From positions 1-20,504 of the forward strand of contig JAJAYY010000268.1 in assembly GCA_026785965.1 (NCBI GenBank): a DNA stretch of 20,504 bases, in the 5' to 3' direction. How positions within the stretch are numbered: the stretch's first letter is position 1; every line of letters begins with the position of its first letter. This DNA is from Sphingomonas bacterium (lineage in GTDB: Bacteria > Pseudomonadota > Alphaproteobacteria > Sphingomonadales > Sphingomonadaceae). Shown here piece by piece: positions 15,522 to 20,504 of the stretch. A program made the position numbers and the translations under genes. The notes beneath the pieces were generated by a model. That model saw only the letters and a program-made list of their open reading frames with translations, did no database searches and was not told the DNA's origin.

Positions 15522-16475
15522 TTGACCAAGCCGTTCGTCCGACCCGATGTCGCCGCCTTGCTGGCGCTGATCGACGCCGCTGAGCGCCCGCCGATGCATA
15601 CGCTCGATGCGCCCGAAGCGCGCGCCGGGAGCAATGCGGCGCGGGCGTTGATGGAGGTCGACCAGGGCGAGCTGGCGGTGGTTCGCGATTTCAATATTCC
15701 GGGACCTGCCGGGCCAATCGGCGCGCGATTGTTCGATGCATCGGCGACCCGCGAGGCGGGCGACCTGATCGTCTATTATCATGGCGGCGGGTTTGTGATC
15801 GGCGACCTCGACAGTCACGGGCCGCTGTGCGCCGACCTGTCGCGGATGATGGAATTGCCGGTGGTGTCGGTCGATTACCGGCTCGCGCCCGAGCATCCCT
15901 TCCCCGCCGGCCCCGACGCCGCGATTGCCGCGGCGCGGTGGCTCGCGGCTTATTCGGGCGAGATCGGGCGCGCGGCAAAGCGGCTGGTGGTGATGGGCGA
16001 CAGCGCGGGCGCCAACCTCGCCTTGCTCGCGGCGATCGACCTGCGCGACGAACCGGCGGCGGTGCCGGTGGCGGCGCAGGGTCTGATCTATCCGGTTACC
16101 GGGCCGGTCGCCATGGGAGGCAGCGGCGCCGACTTCGCCGAAGGCTATTTCCTCACCCGGCCGCTGATGGACTGGTTCGACGGACATTATGCCCCTCGGC
16201 TCGGCGACTGGCGGCACGAGACGCATTTGCGCGGCTATGCCGGCCTGCCGCCGACCGCGATCATTACCGCCAGCCTCGACCCGCTGCGCGACCAGGGGCG
16301 AGCGCTTGCCGCCGCGCTGGCGATCGAGGGGATCGAGACCAGCTATCTCGAGGCACAGGGCAATATCCACGGCTTCGCGACGATGCGGCGGCTGGTGCCG
16401 TCGGCGCATCGCGACATCGAACGACATTGCGAGGCGCTGAAAATGCTGCTCGGTGACGGCCGGGAGGAATCATGA
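15522..16475 (+). CDS. Alpha/beta hydrolase, hormone-sensitive-lipase-type esterase
   Basis: Carboxylesterase of the HSL (bacterial type IV) family, about 317 residues from the TTG start, the usual size. It carries the oxyanion-hole motif YYHGGGFVIGD, the SVDYRLAPEHPFPA segment, the nucleophile elbow GDSAGAN (GxSxG), the acid in the ASLDPLRDQG segment and the catalytic His in GNIHGFATM. No signal peptide, so likely cytoplasmic. Natural substrate unknown; short-chain acyl esters are typical of the family. The start is a TTG (LTKPFVRPDV) chosen because of its ribosome site; ATG 15465 is the alternative. Its stop overlaps the rppH start (ATGA), so the two are translated together. Confidence 0.88.
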   Translation: MTKPFVRPDVAALLALIDAAERPPMHTLDAPEARAGSNAARALMEVDQGELAVVRDFNIPGPAGPIGARLFDASATREAGDLIVYYHGGGFVIGDLDSHGPLCADLSRMMELPVVSVDYRLAPEHPFPAGPDAAIAAARWLAAYSGEIGRAAKRLVVMGDSAGANLALLAAIDLRDEPAAVPVAAQGLIYPVTGPVAMGGSGADFAEGYFLTRPLMDWFDGHYAPRLGDWRHETHLRGYAGLPPTAIITASLDPLRDQGRALAAALAIEGIETSYLEAQGNIHGFATMRRLVPSAHRDIERHCEALKMLLGDGREES

Positions 16476-16945
16476 CCGACGACGACCATCTCTACCGCCG
16501 CGGGGTTGGCGTGATGCTGATCAATGGCGATGGACTGGTGTGGGTCGGGCGGCGGATCGATAATCGCGACGAGGCGTGGCAGATGCCGCAGGGCGGGCTC
16601 GACAAAAGCGAAAAGCCGTGGGCCGGGGCGCTGCGCGAATTGGAGGAAGAGACGGGAATAGCGCCGCGCCTGGTCGAGAAGGTCGCCGATCACCCGCAGC
16701 AATTGCGCTACGACATCCCCGAGGCGATCGCGGCCAAGTTGTGGAAGGGCAAATGGAAGGGACAGATCCAGGACTGGTATCTGGCGCGCTTCCTGGGGAC
16801 CGACGAGGATATCGATATTGCGACCAAGCACCCCGAATTCAGCCACTGGCAATGGGTCGAGCCACGGCTGCTGCCCGAACTGATCGTGCCGTTCAAGCGC
16901 GACATGTACCGCGCGATTTTGGACGGGTTCGCCGACTGGCTTTGA
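16472..16945 (+). CDS. rppH: RNA 5'-pyrophosphohydrolase (Nudix)
   Basis: Removes pyrophosphate from the 5' end of primary transcripts and so triggers RNase E-dependent decay; cytoplasmic. The 157-residue protein matches RppH in length and in its opening YRRGVGVMLIN and W-Q-M-P-Q-G-G. The Nudix box runs from G41 to I63 with E47, R55, E56, E59, E60 and G62 in the GX5EX7REUXEEXGU pattern, so it should be active. Conserved family positions such as KWKGQIQDWYLARF and FSHWQWVEP are also present. It overlaps the esterase by 4 bp and is followed 28 bp later by the M20 hydrolase. A diadenosine polyphosphate hydrolase activity of the same family is possible. Confidence 0.92.
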   Translation: MTDDDHLYRRGVGVMLINGDGLVWVGRRIDNRDEAWQMPQGGLDKSEKPWAGALRELEEETGIAPRLVEKVADHPQQLRYDIPEAIAAKLWKGKWKGQIQDWYLARFLGTDEDIDIATKHPEFSHWQWVEPRLLPELIVPFKRDMYRAILDGFADWL

Positions 16946-16973
16946 GCCGCGAGCCGCGCTAGGCAGCGGCGGC

Positions 16974-18182
16974 ATGAAGGGGCTGGCATCATTTGAGCGC
17001 GATTGCGTCGAGGCTGCGGCGGCGACGCCGATGCTGGGGCAGGTCGAAGCGTGGGCGGCAATCAATTCGGGGTCGCGCAATCTCGCCGGGCTGGGCCGCC
17101 TGGCCGGGGAATTGGCCGAGGCGTTTGCCGGGCTTCCTGGTGAGCTGCAACTGGTCGATTCAGCGCCGGTCGAAGCAATCGATGCGAGCGGCAAGGCTTA
17201 TGCGGTGGCGCATGGCCAGAATATTCACCTGACGGTGCGGCCCCAGGCGCCGCTGCAATTGCTGTTTACCGGCCATATGGACACGGTGTTTGGCGCCGAC
17301 CATGCATTCCAGGGACTGCGCTGGCTCGAGCCGGGCGTGCTCAATGGACCCGGCGTGGCCGATATGAAGGGCGGGATCGCGGTGATGCTCGCCGCGCTGA
17401 CCGCAGTCGAAGCGAGCCCTTCACTCGACACATTTGGCTATGAAGTGGTGATCAATTCGGACGAGGAAGTTGGCTCACTCGGATCGGCCGCGCTGATCGC
17501 CGCCGCGGCGCGGGGCAAACGCGCGGCGCTGACCTACGAACCGTCGGCGCTGCCCGACGGCACGCTGGCGGGCGCGCGGCCAGGAAGCGGCAATTTCAGC
17601 TTCACGGTGCGGGGCAAGTCGGCGCACGCCGGTCGCAATCCCGAGGACGGGCGCAACGCGCTGATCGCGGCGGCCGACCTCGCGCTGCGGCTCAAGGCGG
17701 GGGTCGGGCCGCGGCTGTCGGTCAATCCGGCGAGGATCGATGGCGGGTCGCCCAACAATGTCGTTCCCGACCTCGCCGTGCTGCGCGTCAACCTGCGCCC
17801 GGCGACGATCGACGACCAGGCGCGCGCGCAGGCCTTGATCGAAACGTCGGTCGCAAGCGTCGCCGCCGAGCATGATGTCGCGATCGATATCCACGGCCAT
17901 TTCGCACGACCGCCCAAGCCGATTACCCCGGCGATCGAAGCGCTGTTCGGGGTGGTCCGCCAGGCCGGGGCCGACCTTGGCCAGACGATCGGCTGGCAGC
18001 CGACCGGCGGGGTGTGCGACGGCAACAACATCGCCGCCTGCGGCGTGCCCGTGATCGACACGATGGGGGTGCGCGGCGGGAGCATCCATTCGATGGAGGA
18101 ATTTCTGATCGTCGACAGCCTGTCCGAACGCGCCGCTTTGTCCGCGCTGACCATCCTTCGGCTGGCGGGGGAAGGCGCATGA
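16974..18182 (+). CDS. M20-family metallohydrolase (candidate desuccinylase)
   Basis: Di-zinc amidohydrolase/peptidase of 402 residues. Predicted ligands and catalytic residues are all present: H101 and D103 in TGHMDTVFG, D130 in GPGVADMKGG, E164 (general base) and E165 in NSDEEVGS, E189 in LTYEPSA and H372 in GGSIHSMEEF. The dimerisation-domain H218 (KSAHAG) is also present. No signal peptide, so cytoplasmic. The family includes ArgE, DapE, peptidase T and CPG2-like carboxypeptidases. Its stop overlaps the astA start by ATGA and astB follows, so it probably acts on an intermediate of arginine succinyltransferase catabolism. M20 enzymes such as DapE do remove N-succinyl groups, so it could replace AstE, which belongs to another family (inference). 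The start has only a weak ribosome site. Confidence 0.85.
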   Translation: MKGLASFERDCVEAAAATPMLGQVEAWAAINSGSRNLAGLGRLAGELAEAFAGLPGELQLVDSAPVEAIDASGKAYAVAHGQNIHLTVRPQAPLQLLFTGHMDTVFGADHAFQGLRWLEPGVLNGPGVADMKGGIAVMLAALTAVEASPSLDTFGYEVVINSDEEVGSLGSAALIAAAARGKRAALTYEPSALPDGTLAGARPGSGNFSFTVRGKSAHAGRNPEDGRNALIAAADLALRLKAGVGPRLSVNPARIDGGSPNNVVPDLAVLRVNLRPATIDDQARAQALIETSVASVAAEHDVAIDIHGHFARPPKPITPAIEALFGVVRQAGADLGQTIGWQPTGGVCDGNNIAACGVPVIDTMGVRGGSIHSMEEFLIVDSLSERAALSALTILRLAGEGA

Positions 18183-19210
18183 GCCATCGCATCCGCGCCG
18201 CGCGGCCCGACGACGCCCGTGCGCTGTACGATCTCGCCAAGCTGACCGGCGGCGGGTTCACCAATTTGCCCCCCGACCGGCAGACACTGGAGGACAAGCT
18301 GGCACGCTCCGAAGCCGGTTTCGCCCGCAGCGGCGAGGCGCCCGGCGACGACCTTTACATCTTCATGCTCGAAAATTACGAGACCGGCGCGATCCGCGGC
18401 ACTTGCCAAATCTTCGGCCAGGTCGGCGCCGACCGGCCGTTCTACAGCTATCGGATTTCGACGCTGACCCAAAAGAGTGAGGAGTTGGGGCGGATCTTCC
18501 GCAACCAGACCTTGAGCCTGACCACCGACCTTGAAGGGTCGAGCGAAGTCGGCGGGCTGTTCCTCCACCCTCACGAGCGTGCCGGGGGGCTCGGCATGTT
18601 GCTCGCGCGGAGCCGCTATCTGTTCATCAAGCAACACCGCCCGCGGTTCGGGGCACGCGTGCTCGCCGAATTGCGCGGGGTGATGGACCAGGCCGGCAAT
18701 TCGCCGTTTTGGGACGCGCTCGCGGGGCGCTTTTTCGGGATGAGCTTTCCCGAGGCCGACGAGTTCAACGCGGTCCATGGCACGCAATTCATCGCCGACC
18801 TGATGCCCAAGACCGCAATCTATGTCGCGATGCTGCCCGACAGTGCGCGCGCGGTCATGGGCCAGCCGCACCCGACCGGGCGCGCGGCGCTCAAGATGCT
18901 CGAGAATGAAGGCTTCGTGTGGGACTGCTTCATCGACATTTTCGATGGCGGGCCGACGGTCACCGCGCCGACCGATGCGATCAAGACGGTCAAGGATGCC
19001 GAATGGCTGCGCGTCGGCGGTCCAAGCGGCGCCGTGGCCAAGCATGGGGGCAGCGCGACAATGATGCTGGCGAGCGGCATCCACGATGACTTCGTCGCTT
19101 GCTACGCCCAGGTCACCAAGACCGACCGCGGCGACTTGTTGATCGACGCCAAGGCGATGGAGATGTTAAATGTCGAAACCGGCGACCGCGTGTTGGCGGT
19201 GGCGCGCTGA
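18179..19210 (+). CDS. astA: Arginine N-succinyltransferase
   Basis: First step of the AST pathway: succinyl-CoA plus L-arginine gives N2-succinylarginine; cytoplasmic. The protein has 343 residues, normal for AstA. Family landmarks include the opening IRAARPDDARALYDLAKL, LTTDLEGSSEVGGLFLHP, the GLGMLLARSRYLFIKQH segment (acyl-CoA-binding region), ELRGVMDQAGNSPFWDALA and the late THGG-like AKHGGSA. The start is chosen at 18179 because it matches the family N-terminus and overlaps the M20 stop (ATGA); the frame is open upstream into the M20 gene. The end overlaps astB by one base (TGATG). Some AstA proteins are one subunit of a heteromer; only one copy is seen here. Confidence 0.95.
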   Translation: MSHRIRAARPDDARALYDLAKLTGGGFTNLPPDRQTLEDKLARSEAGFARSGEAPGDDLYIFMLENYETGAIRGTCQIFGQVGADRPFYSYRISTLTQKSEELGRIFRNQTLSLTTDLEGSSEVGGLFLHPHERAGGLGMLLARSRYLFIKQHRPRFGARVLAELRGVMDQAGNSPFWDALAGRFFGMSFPEADEFNAVHGTQFIADLMPKTAIYVAMLPDSARAVMGQPHPTGRAALKMLENEGFVWDCFIDIFDGGPTVTAPTDAIKTVKDAEWLRVGGPSGAVAKHGGSATMMLASGIHDDFVACYAQVTKTDRGDLLIDAKAMEMLNVETGDRVLAVAR

Positions 19211-20463
19211 TGCCGATCCGCGAGATTAATTTCGATGGCATCATCGGCCCGAGCCACAATTACGCCGGGCTGAGCCTTGGCAACCTCGCCTCGGCGCGCA
19301 ATGCCGGGGCGATTTCGCAGCCGCGCGCAGCGGCGCTCCAGGGCCTGGACAAGATGCGCATCAACCTCGCGCTCGGACTGGTCCAGGGGCTGTTTGTCCC
19401 GCCCCCGCGCCCGGCGACCGCGTGGCTCGCCGCTCTCGGCACGACCATCGGCGAGGCCGACGATGCGCTCGCCGCAAACGCGATGAGCGCGTCATCGATG
19501 TGGGCCGCCAATGCCGCGACCGTCAGCCCCGCGCCCGACGCGGCCGACGGCAAATGCCACCTGACGGTCGCCAATTTGCGCACCATGCCGCATCGCAGCC
19601 ATGAATGGCCGGCGATGCTCGCGCAGCTCCGCCTGGCCTTCGCCAGTGATGCCTTCGCGGTCCACGGTCCGGTGCCGAGCGCGTTCGGCGACGAAGGCGC
19701 GGCCAACCATATGCGGCTTGCCCCGGCGCACGGCGAACCCGGGGTCGAAGTGTTTGTTTATGGAGTCACCGGAGGCCCCTTCCCGGCCCGCCAGCATATT
19801 GAGGCATCGCGGGCGATAGCGCGGCTTCACCGGCTCGATCCGACGCGGACGATCTTTGCCGCCCAATCGGAACAAGCGATTGCCGCGGGCGCATTCCACA
19901 ATGACGTCGTCGCGGTCGCCAATGGCGCGGTGCTGTTCGCGCACGAACAGGCGTTCGCCGACAAGGCGCCGCTGATCGACGCGCTGTTTGCTGCGGTACC
20001 CGGGTTCGAACTGGTCGAGGTCGCCGAGGCCGATGTCCCGCTCGCCGACGCGATCCGTTCCTATCTGTTCAACGCCCAATTGGTGACTACCGACGGGATG
20101 ATGACGCTGATCGCGCCGACCGAATGCCGCGACACCCCGAGCGTGGCGCGGTGGATCGAGCGCCACCTCGCCTCGAACGGGGCGATCCGCCGGGTCGAAT
20201 TTGTCGATGTCCGCCAGTCGATGGCCAATGGCGGCGGTCCGGCCTGCCTGCGGCTGCGCGTCGCGTGCGATCCCGCGACGGTCGATCCGCGTTTCCTGGT
20301 CAATCCGGCCAAGCTCGACCGGCTCGCCGCGGTGATTGCGCATTATTGGCCCGAGCAGATTGCGGTCGATGCGCTGACCGACCCGGCGCTGGTCAGTCAA
20401 GTGACCGACGCGCGCTCAGCATTGCTCGACGCGCTCGACTTGAACCAAATTGAGTCGGGTTAA
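19210..20463 (+). CDS. astB: N-succinylarginine dihydrolase
   Basis: Second AST step: hydrolyses N2-succinylarginine to N2-succinylornithine, two ammonia and CO2. At 417 residues it is slightly shorter than the E. coli enzyme. The start fits the family opening INFDGIIGPSHNYAGLSLGN. Predicted catalytic residues are E162 (DEGAANHMR), H230 (FHNDVVAV) and the nucleophile C346 (GGGPACLRLR). WAANAATVSP (98-107) is the usual substrate-loop segment. Translation is coupled to astA through TGATG. The later steps (astC, astD, astE) are not in the window; they may lie beyond the right edge or elsewhere. Confidence 0.95.
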   Translation: MPIREINFDGIIGPSHNYAGLSLGNLASARNAGAISQPRAAALQGLDKMRINLALGLVQGLFVPPPRPATAWLAALGTTIGEADDALAANAMSASSMWAANAATVSPAPDAADGKCHLTVANLRTMPHRSHEWPAMLAQLRLAFASDAFAVHGPVPSAFGDEGAANHMRLAPAHGEPGVEVFVYGVTGGPFPARQHIEASRAIARLHRLDPTRTIFAAQSEQAIAAGAFHNDVVAVANGAVLFAHEQAFADKAPLIDALFAAVPGFELVEVAEADVPLADAIRSYLFNAQLVTTDGMMTLIAPTECRDTPSVARWIERHLASNGAIRRVEFVDVRQSMANGGGPACLRLRVACDPATVDPRFLVNPAKLDRLAAVIAHYWPEQIAVDALTDPALVSQVTDARSALLDALDLNQIESG

Positions 20464-20492
20464 TTGACATTTAACCGAATCGCTTAATTTGA
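20464..20492 (+). promoter_or_regulatory. Promoter-like sequence after astB
   Basis: A perfect TTGACA (20464-20469) is followed by an AT-rich stretch, unlike the rest of the window. The best -10 candidate, TAATTT (20485-20490), matches three of six positions at 15-bp spacing. Two TTAA half-sites (20471-20474, 20484-20487) flank a GANTC site (GAATC, 20477-20481). Probably serves a gene beyond the window. Confidence 0.35.
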
Positions 20493-20504
20493 AAATGGCG
20501 GAAC

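Noticed and set aside
17534..19084. Minus-strand open frame of 516 codons opposite the M20 hydrolase and astA
   Set aside because: Spans two real genes of the opposite strand and has no recognisable domain.
20471..20487. Canonical CtrA site
   Set aside because: Half-sites are nine bases apart; the standard spacing is seven.
1..20504. CRISPR arrays, tRNA/rRNA genes, insertion sequences or phage genes
   Set aside because: Searched for by eye on both strands; no repeat-spacer pattern, RNA-gene signature, transposase or integrase seen.

Overview
The window is a gene-dense, high-GC stretch of bacterial chromosome. Gene content and style (succinyltransferase arginine catabolism, a ferredoxin-type 2-oxoacid oxidoreductase in an apparent aerobe, a MerR/acyl-CoA dehydrogenase pair, purF followed by a short-chain dehydrogenase, a multidomain c-di-GMP enzyme) point to an alphaproteobacterium, most likely Sphingomonadales. 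This placement is my inference from recognised proteins; no 16S gene, tRNA, insertion sequence, phage gene or CRISPR array is visible. No gene-free stretch exceeds 160 bp.

Layout. (1) 40-3742, plus strand: cysK, then a six-TM PAS-GGDEF-EAL-PilZ protein. (2) 3747-6382, minus strand: a small Cys-rich lipoprotein, a MerR regulator with a palindromic operator just upstream, and a long-form acyl-CoA dehydrogenase 5 bp behind the regulator. (3) 6487-8657, plus: purF, broken by one in-frame TAG, and a short-chain dehydrogenase. (4) 12950-8644, minus: korA (broken by one in-frame TAA), two tiny candidate ORFs in a chain of 4-bp overlaps, korB, and a cyclopropane-synthase-family methyltransferase. (5) 13109-15392, plus: three tandem paralogues of an unrecognised single-TM protein. 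(6) 15522-20463, plus: HSL-family esterase, rppH, an M20 hydrolase, astA and astB, mostly overlapping and probably one transcript. The last 41 bases resemble a promoter for a gene beyond the window.

How the genes work together. The kor genes would oxidise 2-oxoglutarate (or a related 2-oxoacid) with ferredoxin as acceptor. The ast genes feed arginine carbon to glutamate and succinate, and thus to 2-oxoglutarate. The M20 hydrolase translationally coupled to astA is a candidate desuccinylase for that pathway. MerR and the acyl-CoA dehydrogenase form an autoregulated acyl-CoA catabolic unit.

Most notable: two conserved two-domain metabolic genes (purF and korA) each carry one in-frame stop in the interdomain linker, without any frameshift. 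TAG is also the ordinary terminator of two neighbouring genes, so genome-wide recoding is unlikely; sequence error, recent nonsense mutation or readthrough must be told apart. The tandem membrane-protein triplet and the korA-korB micro-ORFs are the best candidates for something undescribed.
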